Origin: Fodinibius salicampi
Lineage (GTDB): Bacteria > Bacteroidota > Rhodothermia > Balneolales > Balneolaceae
Assembly (NCBI RefSeq): GCF_039545095.1
Contig: NZ_BAABRS010000002.1
Location: 186,001 to 250,000 of the forward strand
Direction of reading: 5' to 3'
Length of the DNA: 64,000 bases
The position numbers and the translations under genes were made by a program. Below the pieces are notes generated by a model. That model ran no database searches. It had not been told where the DNA came from and saw nothing but the letters and a program-made list of their open reading frames with translations. Shown in pieces: positions 9,581-17,701 of this stretch. Position 1 is the stretch's first letter. The number at the start of each line of letters is the position of its first letter.

Positions 9581-10812
9581 ATAAAGTTGGCGGCTATATC
9601 ATAAGCTTTTTAAGCTTTGAATTACTACTGGTGCTTTTTTTGAATGCCGGGCGGTATAAAGCGGATCCGAGGTTTGCCTGGGTGCCGGTAGATTTGACCG
9701 CTCTCTTCCTTGTATTAAGTGTAGCCGCAGGTGTTTATATCTTAATCTATAAAGATCTCTTCTTTGTACTCGATTCTCTAAAATTAAATTTTATCTATTT
9801 TATATTTGTCGGGTACGTTTTGTTAAGTTTCTTCTGGACACCGGGAGAAATATATGCCAGTGAAAAAGCCATGTATATAGCAACGCTGGTGTATTGGCCC
9901 CTGCTGGCAACTAGCATCATTGTTTCCTCCCGTACCGAACGGTTGAAGCGCTTTATAATCCTGGTGGTCTTCTTTTCATTTTGGATTGCAGTGGAAACTT
10001 TTATTGCCTATCAACAATCAGGGGGACGGATGGTCACCGCTCTCGGTGGAAATTATTTGGGAATCGGACGAGTACTGGGACCTGCCGTACTGATTATATT
10101 AGGATATATCCTGTATTATTCCAGATCTACAATATTGAAAATAGCAGGGTTGGGCATAATCGGTTTTTTACTCTATTTACTTTTTGTCGTAGGGGGACGC
10201 GGACCCTTACTGGCAACACTCATTCCTATTTCGATACCTCTTCTGGCCAGTATCAAATTTGAATCGGCTTCGGTAATATGGATCAAAAGGTCGTTTACAT
10301 TTCTAGCTGCGGTTGTCGTTTTGTCGATCGCCAGCATGGTGTACCTTATGAACCAAGAGGACGCACCAGCGACTCTACGTCGATTAGAACTCTTATTGGA
10401 AAGTAATGATGGGATGGGCGGATCAGCCCAAGCCCGCTTTTCTTATTATGTTACCACCCTCGAACTATGGATAAAACAGCCGTTAATTGGGTATGGAGTG
10501 GGAAGCTGGCCGGTTTTAGTTGAAGGTACTGATGCACGCGGCTATCCTCATAATATTATTCTGGAGACGCTATTCGAATTTGGTATCGCCGGGATGTTGA
10601 TTATGACAACCTTATTTGTCTATGCCCTTCGCAATTTGGGATCCTGGAAAGTCATACAATCGAATCCATATCGGTTAATTATTCTGATGGTCTTTGCAAA
10701 CGCACTGCTTAACGCATTTGTAAGTGGGGATATACCGGATAATCGATTTTTATTTGCCACCTTGGGTCTAATGATGTTGCCGAAAACTAAGGAAGATCAA
10801 GTGGAAGAATAG
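9577..10812 (+). CDS. O-antigen polymerase/ligase family membrane protein (Wzy/WaaL-like)
   Basis: This 411-residue protein has about 11-12 predicted membrane helices and one large periplasmic loop. The loop ends in the family signature IGYGVGSWP followed by YPHNIILETLFEFGIAG (His in PHN), typical of the Wzy_C / O-antigen ligase domain. It would polymerise or ligate the lipid-linked repeat units. The sequence alone does not separate polymerase from ligase; in a locus with Wzx and Wzz, the polymerase role is the better guess. Its ATG overlaps the stop of the sulfotransferase. Confidence 0.85.
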   Translation: MNKVGGYIISFLSFELLLVLFLNAGRYKADPRFAWVPVDLTALFLVLSVAAGVYILIYKDLFFVLDSLKLNFIYFIFVGYVLLSFFWTPGEIYASEKAMYIATLVYWPLLATSIIVSSRTERLKRFIILVVFFSFWIAVETFIAYQQSGGRMVTALGGNYLGIGRVLGPAVLIILGYILYYSRSTILKIAGLGIIGFLLYLLFVVGGRGPLLATLIPISIPLLASIKFESASVIWIKRSFTFLAAVVVLSIASMVYLMNQEDAPATLRRLELLLESNDGMGGSAQARFSYYVTTLELWIKQPLIGYGVGSWPVLVEGTDARGYPHNIILETLFEFGIAGMLIMTTLFVYALRNLGSWKVIQSNPYRLIILMVFANALLNAFVSGDIPDNRFLFATLGLMMLPKTKEDQVEE

Positions 10813-10926
10813 GCTTTGGCTATGGATATAAGTAGGACTGGATTAACTGTTCCAACAAATACTACATCCAGTAAATATGTTGGTTTTAAATTTCAAACAA
10901 ATAAACCCGATTAACTTTTTTATCAG

Positions 10927-12033
10927 ATGAATAAAATTGTACATATATCTTCTGTACATGAGCTTTTTGACAATCGGATATTCTGGAAAGAATGTAAAAG
11001 TTTGAGTGAGAAATATGATTTAACCTTAATCATTCCTCATGCAGAAAGTGGAAAGGTTGAAGGTATTCCGGTTATCGGTTTAGAAAGGCAATCATCCCGT
11101 GTAAAGCGTATGTTGATTACGACCATGCAAGCCTTCCAACACGCGCTCGAAGAGGATGCCCAGTTATATCATCTGCACGATCCGGAGCTTATTCCGGTAG
11201 GACTATTGCTACGTATGAAGGGCAAGAAGGTGATTTTTGATATGCATGAAAACGTACCGGGCTCCATCAGGTCGAAGGGATGGGTTCCTAAAAGTATTCG
11301 AAAGATACTGTGCACCCTTTACCATGGATTCGAGAAATTAACCTTAAATCGTTTTGGGATAATTTTTGCTGAGGAATCCTATGAGCGGGAATATCCGTGG
11401 ATACGCACTTCTGAGACCGTGTTAAATATGCCGAAAGCCCATAAGATTGCGCGTATTCATAAAAAGAAGCAACAAACTCCAACCATTGGATATATCGGAC
11501 GAATTGGACCCAATCGTGGTAGCGCTATTTTACTGGATGCACTAAAAGTACTCGACAAACAGGGGATGGAAGTTCACTTCGAGTGCGTGGGAGGTGGGGC
11601 GGATCCCCATTTAAATCAATTGCAAGAAATAGCCCAGAGTAATGATTTAACTCTTCGCCTCCATGGGTTTTTAAAACCGGAAGATGGACTCAAGATCATG
11701 GCTGGTTGCCATATCGGAATGGCAATATTGATGCCTGTACCAAATTACCTGGAATCACTGCCCACCAAAATCTTTGAATATATGGCGCTGGGTCTTCCTG
11801 TGATAGCATCTGACTTCCCGCTTTATAGAAGTATAGTAGAAGAGGAAGAGTGTGGTATCTGTGTGGATCCGGAAAATGAACATGGGATAGCCGAAGCAAT
11901 TCAGTGGCTGATTCGTAACCCCAATAAAGCCAGAGAAATGGGAGAAAGAGGGAGGCAGGCGGTACTAGAGAAATATAGTTGGCAAAATGAGGCAAAGAAG
12001 CTGCATGAATTTTACGAGCAAGTTATTGATTGA
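10927..12033 (+). CDS. Glycosyltransferase family 4 (GT-B fold)
   Basis: It is predicted to add one sugar to the lipid-linked repeat unit at the cytoplasmic face. It has 368 aa: an N-terminal acceptor domain with HLHDPELIPVG, the start of the C-terminal domain at PTIGYIGRIGPNRG, and the nucleotide-sugar binding EX7E-type region FEYMALGLPVIASDFPLYRS followed by IVEEEECG. Donor and acceptor are unknown. A 114-bp AT-rich gap separates it from the upstream polymerase gene. Confidence 0.88.
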   Translation: MNKIVHISSVHELFDNRIFWKECKSLSEKYDLTLIIPHAESGKVEGIPVIGLERQSSRVKRMLITTMQAFQHALEEDAQLYHLHDPELIPVGLLLRMKGKKVIFDMHENVPGSIRSKGWVPKSIRKILCTLYHGFEKLTLNRFGIIFAEESYEREYPWIRTSETVLNMPKAHKIARIHKKKQQTPTIGYIGRIGPNRGSAILLDALKVLDKQGMEVHFECVGGGADPHLNQLQEIAQSNDLTLRLHGFLKPEDGLKIMAGCHIGMAILMPVPNYLESLPTKIFEYMALGLPVIASDFPLYRSIVEEEECGICVDPENEHGIAEAIQWLIRNPNKAREMGERGRQAVLEKYSWQNEAKKLHEFYEQVID

Positions 12034-12261
12034 CAATAACTTAAGTCTGAAAGTGAGCAGAAAGGATTTTCTGGGGGAACAATTTAAGGCCTTTTGCAAT
12101 ACATAGTATACTGTAATTGTATCTACGGCTTGATACAAAACAGGGATGAGGGATGTTTTCTGGTTAAAATTATTGGCTTACGGCTGCCATTAATTTATTC
12201 CCTGTATTCTTAGTTCTACCATTCTCAGTATAATGGGGAAGTAATTCTTAGGATCAATAAC

Positions 12262-13191
12262 ATGTATTTTGGAAGAAATATCCTCGCTATTTTAACGCTT
12301 AGTTTAATTATAAGCATACCTTTTTTCATAAACAGCTGTTCCGATAACAAAGAGCTGGCAAAGCAAACAGAAATAGCGGATATGCTTTTGGGTATGTCCT
12401 CACCCGTAGTTACGGATAGTACCTTCAAGGTATTTGACGGGACGCGTTACGTTCCGCAGCCGTGGCCGCTGGACAACTACGGACTGAGCCCGCTTCGCAT
12501 TGCCTATCCGCCGTCCCTGTGGGGGCAAAGCACCAGCGAGCTGGAAGGGACCACCACCATGCCTGACCAGGAGAAGCTGGCCCGGATCGTCCGCGATGCG
12601 GCCGGCAACGGCACCCGGAACATGGTGATCAATATTGAGCACTGGCCCCTGGAAGGCGACCAAGAGACCGTCCAGGCCAATTTGGACCGGTTTATGACGG
12701 TGGTGGACTGGGTCAAGGCCGAAGACCCGGACATGCAGGTTGGCTTTTACGGGGTCCCGCCGATCCGCAGCTTCTGGAACTCCACCAAAAACGTGGATTC
12801 GGGCAGCTACCAGGAATGGAAGCAGCAAAACGAAGATCTGCAACTGCTGGCCGACAAAGTGGATGCCTTTTATCCCTCCCTGTATACGTTTAACGACGAC
12901 AAGGAGTACTGGGTAAAAGAGGCCAAAGCCCAGATTGAAATGGCGCGCCACTTAAATGGGGACAACCCGGTATATGTGTTTTTATGGCCCCAGTACCACC
13001 CGTATTACGAGGAATTTGGAGGGCGGTTTATTGAGCAGGATTTTTGGGAGCTGCAGCTGCAGACCGCCCGCAAGTATGCTGATGGAATTGTGTTGTGGAT
13101 GCCCCGCAAAGATAAAGAGGACTGGGACAACGATGCTCCCTGGTGGGTGGCCACCCGGCAGTTCATGGTCGACCTCGGTAAGGTCGAATAG
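12262..13191 (+). CDS. Secreted lipoprotein with GH56-hyaluronidase-like barrel (single domain)
   Basis: A 309-residue protein with a lipoprotein signal (hydrophobic 7-23, lipobox INSC, C26). The mature part shows landmarks in the order seen in GH56 hyaluronidases: VINIEHWP at 122-129 in the place of VIDWExWRP, GFYGVPP at 161-167, QQNEDLQLLADKVDAFYPSLY at 188-208 (QN..L......LYPS.Y), NPVYVFLWP at 235-243 and ADGIVLW at 273-279. The acid/base Glu is present (E126) but the partner Asp is Asn (N124), so activity is doubtful. Similarity was judged by eye only. From position 12422 on, the gene is almost identical to the third domain of the next gene. It may trim, bind or release the locus polymer; this is inference. 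Confidence 0.6.
   Translation: MYFGRNILAILTLSLIISIPFFINSCSDNKELAKQTEIADMLLGMSSPVVTDSTFKVFDGTRYVPQPWPLDNYGLSPLRIAYPPSLWGQSTSELEGTTTMPDQEKLARIVRDAAGNGTRNMVINIEHWPLEGDQETVQANLDRFMTVVDWVKAEDPDMQVGFYGVPPIRSFWNSTKNVDSGSYQEWKQQNEDLQLLADKVDAFYPSLYTFNDDKEYWVKEAKAQIEMARHLNGDNPVYVFLWPQYHPYYEEFGGRFIEQDFWELQLQTARKYADGIVLWMPRKDKEDWDNDAPWWVATRQFMVDLGKVE
12422..13187 (+). repeat. Long direct repeat, copy 1 (766 bp)
   Basis: This block matches 15459-16224 with a constant offset of 3037 and roughly ten mismatches by eye, without indels. It covers almost the whole mature domain of the first barrel gene. The sharp left border lies just after the signal-peptide/linker region and the right border at the stop, which suggests recent duplication or gene conversion. 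Confidence 0.9.
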
Positions 13192-13630
13192 CTACTTTTC
13201 GCGGCATTTTTAATGCGGAGGCTTTAGTCCAGACTATTCTGATGCACACCATCTTTTTTTGTATAGGGAGAGATAGAAAAAGGGGATCCTTTCTATCCCC
13301 GGATGCCAGATAAGAGACTAATCTGATATAAATCCTCTGCTAAATATCGGGAAGCAAGCCAGTTCGCTAATTAATACAAATTTATCTTTTATTTTTACGT
13401 ATATATACGTATATTTACGAAAAATTACGTATATAAATAAAGGATATCATTTTGGACGAATACTACTGACCCATATGGTTTGGACGGTCCATTGATACAA
13501 GTTTGAAGTGTACTTCTTTGGCTTCTTAGGAATTATAGCTGTAGTTAAATAAGCGTATTCACTTCTTATTATATACCTCAATAACAACCAATTATCTTGT
13601 CCTGGACTATCCCTATCTAAAATAGGAAGG
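13192..13630. other. Gene-free stretch between first and second barrel genes
   Basis: 439 bp without a credible gene. It contains the helically phased ACG array at 13395-13434 and the leader of the three-domain gene. A small GCATT/AATGC hairpin near 13204-13216 follows the upstream stop but has no U-run. Confidence 0.6.
13395..13434. promoter_or_regulatory. Four 10-bp phased ACG(TATAT) direct repeats
   Basis: ACG recurs at 13397, 13407, 13417 and 13427, an exact 10-bp spacing. Three of the four units read ACGTATAT. The first two units form the perfect palindrome TACGTATATATACGTA (13396-13411). The array lies about 200 bp upstream of the three-domain barrel gene. The spacing of one helical turn would put the sites on one face of DNA, which fits a multimeric regulator or curved promoter DNA. 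The binding protein is unknown. Confidence 0.45.
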
Positions 13631-16237
13631 ATGAGTTATAACTTTACAACACACATAATGTACACCAATAACAAAGCTAACAATACCTATGTTAGCCCAT
13701 CTTACCTCACTAACATATTTACATGGACAAAGTATATTTTTGTAATTCTCCTCATAGCGAGTTGTGCTGATAGTGAAAATACTATCACTGGTACCGATTC
13801 AAGTATCCCTGAAAGAGAGATGGCAACCTCTGAACCACTGGTATCTGATAGTAACTTTAAAGTTTTTGACGGCACAAATTTTACTCCCAAACCCGATGAG
13901 CTGGCCGAATCAGGCATGGATTATTTTGTTATGGCCAATACTCACGACATGTGGGGCAAAAGCCCGGGACAGCTGCAGGGGACAACAACCCTGCCCGACC
14001 AGGAACTAATTAATGAATTTGCCAATAATGCAATTTTAGCTTCTACAGAGCTTTCTATTAGCATACCGCACTGGTCGTTAACTGGGAATGATACCGAGGT
14101 GCAGGAAGCAGTAAGCCGATATATCAATGTCATCGATCAGTTCAAAGAAACCGAACCCAATTTAAATATTGGCTTGTACCGTTCGATCCCGATTCATAAG
14201 GTCTCACGCTCAACGAAGCCCACAGATTCGGATGCGTATCAAAGCTGGATAGAGATGAATACCCGGCTCCAAAGCCTGGCCGACCAGGTGGATATCTTTT
14301 ATCCCTCCCTGTACACTTATACTGATGACCGGGAAAAGTGGGTAACCGATGCCAAAGAGCAAATTAAGCTTGCCCATGAGTTGAACGGGGATAACCCGGT
14401 GTATGTAATTTTGTGGCCTAAGTATCATCCTTATTATGATGGATATGAAGACAGGGCCATCGAGCAGGATTTCTGGCAGTTGCAGCTCGAGACCGCCCGC
14501 AAGTATGCCGATGGAGTAGTTATTGCCACGCCGGGCAGCATGGAATGGGATAATACCGCTCCATGGTGGAATGAAACCCAGCAGTTTTTGACTGATTTGG
14601 GGAAAACATCAGCTCCAGACTATTGGGATAGTATCGAGTTGCCGGTAGTTTCAGACAGCGAATTTAAAGTGCTCGACGGCACAAATTTTCGTCCCAAACC
14701 CGATGAGTTAACTCAGTCAGGGATAGAATATTTCAAGATGGCAAACTCTTCGGAGATGTGGGGACAAAGTCTCGGACAATTGCGGGGGACAATAACCCTG
14801 CCCGACAAGGAACTTGTCAATAATATTGCCCATGATGCTGCCCTGGGACCCAATGAGCTTTCCCTGAATATCCAGCACTGGCCGTTAACTGGGAATGATA
14901 CTGAGGTGCAGGAAGCGATGAACAGATATGTTGAGGTTATAAATTGGCTTAATGAAGCTGAGCCTAATTTAGATGTAGGTTTATACCGGTCACTGCCGGT
15001 CCAAAAGGTGTCGAGGTCGACCAAGCCTGAGAATTCAATTGCGTATCAGAGCTGGATAGAGATGAATACCCGGCTCCAAAGCCTGGCCGACCAGGTGGAT
15101 ATCTTTTATCCCTCCCTGTACACTTATACTGATGACCGGGAAAAGTGGGTAACCGATGCCAAAGAGCAAATTAAGCTTGCTCATGAGTTGAACGGGGATA
15201 ACCCGGTGTACGTCATATTGTGGCCTAAGTATCATCCTTATTATGATGGATATGAAGACAGGGCCATCGAGCAGGATTTCTGGCAGTTGCAGCTGCAGAC
15301 CGCCCGCAAGTATGCCGATGGAGTAGTTATTGCCACGCCGGGCAGCATGGAATGGGATAGTACCGCTCCATGGTGGAATGAAACCCAGCAGTTTTTGACT
15401 GATTTGGGGAAAGAACCTACAAATACCGACGGCAATTTTCCGGTAGTATCTGACGAGGCCTTCAAGGTATTTGACGGGACGCGTTACGTTCCGCAGCCGT
15501 GGCCGCTGGACAACTACGGACTGAGCCCGCTTCGCATTGCCTATCCGCCGTCCCTGTGGGGGCAAAGCACCAGCGAGCTGGAAGGGACCACCACCATGCC
15601 CGACCAGGAGAAGCTGGCCCGGATCGTCCGCGATGCGACCGGCAACGGCACCCGGGATATGGTGATCAATATTGAGCACTGGCCCCTGGAAGGCGACCAA
15701 GAGACCGTCCAGGCCAATTTGGACCGGTTTATGACGGTAGTGGACTGGGTCAAGGCCGAAGACCCGGACATGCAGGTTGGCTTTTACGGGGTCCCGCCGA
15801 TCCGCAGCTTCTGGAACTCCACCAAAAACGTGGATTCGGGCAGCTACCAGGAATGGAAGCAGCAAAACGAAGATCTGCAACTGCTGGCCGACAAAGTGGA
15901 TGCCTTTTATCCCTCCCTGTATACGTTTAACGACGACAAGGAGTACTGGGTAAAAGAGGCCAAAGCCCAGATTGAAATGGCGCGCCACTTAAATGGGGAC
16001 AACCCGGTGTATGTGTTTTTGTGGCCCCAGTACCACCCGTATTACGAGGAATTTGGAGGGCGGTTTATTGAGCAGGATTTTTGGGAGCTGCAGCTGCAGA
16101 CCGCCCGCAAGTATGCTGATGGAATTGTGTTGTGGATGCCCCGCAAAGATAAAGAGGACTGGGACAACGATGCTCCCTGGTGGGTGGCCACCCGGCAGTT
16201 CATGGTCGACCTCGGTAAGGTCGATTGGGCTAACTAG
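13631..16237 (+). CDS. Three-domain secreted lipoprotein of the GH56-like barrel family
   Basis: 868 residues: lipoprotein signal (hydrophobic 33-44, lipobox IASC with C45), then three tandem barrel domains at about 68-325, 338-594 and 604-865. The catalytic-site equivalents are S144-I-P146 in domain 1, N413-I-Q415 in domain 2 and N680-I-E682 in domain 3, so only domain 3 keeps the acid/base Glu. Domains 1 and 2 otherwise keep FYPSLYTY and NPVYVILWP. Domain 3 differs from the single-domain gene upstream by only about two residues. The start is uncertain: a purine-rich AGGAAGG abuts the ATG at 13631, and ATG 13658 is an alternative. A plausible reading is a polysaccharide-binding scaffold with one residual domain; this is inference. 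Confidence 0.6.
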   Translation: MSYNFTTHIMYTNNKANNTYVSPSYLTNIFTWTKYIFVILLIASCADSENTITGTDSSIPEREMATSEPLVSDSNFKVFDGTNFTPKPDELAESGMDYFVMANTHDMWGKSPGQLQGTTTLPDQELINEFANNAILASTELSISIPHWSLTGNDTEVQEAVSRYINVIDQFKETEPNLNIGLYRSIPIHKVSRSTKPTDSDAYQSWIEMNTRLQSLADQVDIFYPSLYTYTDDREKWVTDAKEQIKLAHELNGDNPVYVILWPKYHPYYDGYEDRAIEQDFWQLQLETARKYADGVVIATPGSMEWDNTAPWWNETQQFLTDLGKTSAPDYWDSIELPVVSDSEFKVLDGTNFRPKPDELTQSGIEYFKMANSSEMWGQSLGQLRGTITLPDKELVNNIAHDAALGPNELSLNIQHWPLTGNDTEVQEAMNRYVEVINWLNEAEPNLDVGLYRSLPVQKVSRSTKPENSIAYQSWIEMNTRLQSLADQVDIFYPSLYTYTDDREKWVTDAKEQIKLAHELNGDNPVYVILWPKYHPYYDGYEDRAIEQDFWQLQLQTARKYADGVVIATPGSMEWDSTAPWWNETQQFLTDLGKEPTNTDGNFPVVSDEAFKVFDGTRYVPQPWPLDNYGLSPLRIAYPPSLWGQSTSELEGTTTMPDQEKLARIVRDATGNGTRDMVINIEHWPLEGDQETVQANLDRFMTVVDWVKAEDPDMQVGFYGVPPIRSFWNSTKNVDSGSYQEWKQQNEDLQLLADKVDAFYPSLYTFNDDKEYWVKEAKAQIEMARHLNGDNPVYVFLWPQYHPYYEEFGGRFIEQDFWELQLQTARKYADGIVLWMPRKDKEDWDNDAPWWVATRQFMVDLGKVDWAN
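14234..14605 (+). repeat. Internal direct repeat of the three-domain gene, copy 1 (372 bp)
   Basis: Matches 15041-15412 with constant offset 807 and only a handful of mismatches. It covers the second half of domain 1. The first half of domains 1 and 2 is clearly more diverged, so the identity is patchy, as expected from gene conversion rather than from a single duplication. Confidence 0.85.
15041..15412 (+). repeat. Internal direct repeat of the three-domain gene, copy 2 (372 bp)
   Basis: Partner of 14234-14605, covering the second half of domain 2. Visible differences are mostly synonymous (for example CTCGAG versus CTGCAG in the QLQL segment). Confidence 0.85.
15459..16224 (+). repeat. Long direct repeat, copy 2 (766 bp)
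   Basis: Partner of 12422-13187, encoding domain 3 of the three-domain gene. It is richer in G+C than the flanking domains by eye and starts abruptly at the junction CCTTCAAGG, which marks the edge of the copied block. Confidence 0.9.
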
Positions 16238-16642
16238 CAGTTAGAATATTATATATAATTTAGATCGATTATTTGTTATGAGATAAATAAACCAGGAAGA
16301 GTTTCTGCCTGTAAAATTGAGCCGTAAGATCCGCTTATTTAGAAACGGGTCTTATGGCTTTTTTATTTATGGATGTAATTTTAGATGTGTATAAGTAATA
16401 TTGGCATTAAAAGCTGCCCCCCCCTTGCCATTTTACGTTGCTATGACCCCCCTTTTCTTATTATGTATCGAACTATTTACTTTGGCACTAAATCTAAAAG
16501 CTCTCTTTACGGAAATTGGAGGTGTGCCAGTAGTTTCATTGGGTAAGATTTTTAAATAACAATGAAACATCTTTGTGATAATTGAATTAAAAGGATTCAA
16601 CCAGAGAAAAAATTATCGATAATATATACTGGCTGTTTTAGC
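16238..16642. other. Gene-free stretch between three-domain and third barrel gene
   Basis: 405 bp with one good terminator (16321-16364) and two pyrimidine/C-rich patches around 16418-16455. No credible gene. The third barrel gene therefore probably has its own promoter within 16365-16642. Confidence 0.6.
16321..16364 (+). terminator. Rho-independent terminator after three-domain gene
   Basis: A 13-bp stem GCCGTAAGATCCG / CGGGTCTTATGGC (two G-U wobbles) with a 12-nt loop is followed by TTTTTT. It lies 84 bp after the stop at 16237 and separates this gene from the third barrel paralog. Confidence 0.8.
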
Positions 16643-17551
16643 ATGGCCCGTTTTAAGCTTTATATATCCCTTATTTTTTTATTGCTATTCACATTATCCG
16701 TTAAAGAGGATGAACCTGAAAATGTTCTTGCGACAGCAACGGATAGTACAGGAAATATGGTTCCTGATTCATCATTTGTTGTTTTTGACGGTACGGGATA
16801 TAGAGAGAAGCCAGACTTAACCCAATATGGTTTAAAGCCGATCCATATTATTTATCCCACCCGGTTGTGGAAAAAGACGACCCAGGAGCTTAAGGGCACA
16901 ACAAGCTTACCCTTTGACAGCCTCCTTGAAAAACAAGCTGAAAAGGCTCGTCAGGAAAACGATATTGCAGTTATCGATATCGAGCACTGGCCTATTAAAG
17001 GAAATGCGCAAACCGTTGAGCAAAGTGTTGACCGCTATATAGAAGTCCTGGAATCATTCAGGAAATTAACGCCCGATATGCAATACGGATTTTATAGCCT
17101 GCCGCCGGTTCATGATTACTGGAATGCCATACAGGATACCTCCTCATCACGGTACCGGGAATGGGAAGAAAAAAATCGTCATCTTGAGGAGCTTGCAAGC
17201 AAGGTAGATGTGTTCTTCCCTTCTCTTTATACATACTATCAAGACCGACAGCGATGGGTACGTTATGCTATCGCTAATATTAAACAGGCAAGAAAATATA
17301 ACGAAGATAAACCGGTATATGTGTTTTTATGGCCGCAGTATCACGGGTATAACAAGAAGCTAAAAGGGGAGTTTCTCGATCCCGATTTCTGGAAAATACA
17401 GCTTAAAACAGCCCGTAAGTATGCCGATGGTATCGTAATTTGGACTCCTTCGCGGCTTGAATGGGATAGTAATGCAGACTGGTGGAAGGTAACGAAAGAT
17501 TTTTTGCAAAAATTGGATAATAAAAATACTGATGCAGGGATTACACAATAA
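16643..17551 (+). CDS. Exported GH56-like barrel protein with intact DxE pair
   Basis: The third paralog, 302 aa, is diverged in sequence from the two before it but keeps the order of landmarks. It has VIDIEHWPIKG with D112 and E114, the full GH56-type DxE pair, then YGFYSLPPVHDYW, VDVFFPSLYTYY, KPVYVFLWPQYH and ADGIVIWTP. It is the only copy in the locus with both acidic residues and is therefore the best candidate for an active hydrolase or lyase. It has a hydrophobic signal (about 5-19), but the lipobox cysteine seen in the two paralogs is absent (LSVKEDE), so it may be released or periplasmic. Homology to GH56 is by eye. Confidence 0.6.
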   Translation: MARFKLYISLIFLLLFTLSVKEDEPENVLATATDSTGNMVPDSSFVVFDGTGYREKPDLTQYGLKPIHIIYPTRLWKKTTQELKGTTSLPFDSLLEKQAEKARQENDIAVIDIEHWPIKGNAQTVEQSVDRYIEVLESFRKLTPDMQYGFYSLPPVHDYWNAIQDTSSSRYREWEEKNRHLEELASKVDVFFPSLYTYYQDRQRWVRYAIANIKQARKYNEDKPVYVFLWPQYHGYNKKLKGEFLDPDFWKIQLKTARKYADGIVIWTPSRLEWDSNADWWKVTKDFLQKLDNKNTDAGITQ

Positions 17552-17701
17552 ATCAAAAAATAATTATGAAAGACCTTGAAAGATTATTGAGTAATGTTTT
17601 AAGAGATAATATACCTATCAATAATTGGTGTTGGAGGTCAGAAAAGTATTGATACTCTGTAATTCGGCATATTTTTAAACTTATAGCTGAGTATAAGATC
17701 C

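Noticed and set aside
15035-15988. Long open frame (317 codons) on the minus strand opposite the three-domain gene, and its twin at 12400-12951
   Set aside because: Both are antisense to the same repeated, G+C-rich block, so the duplicate frame only reflects the duplicated sense gene. No signal, motif or ribosome site is seen.
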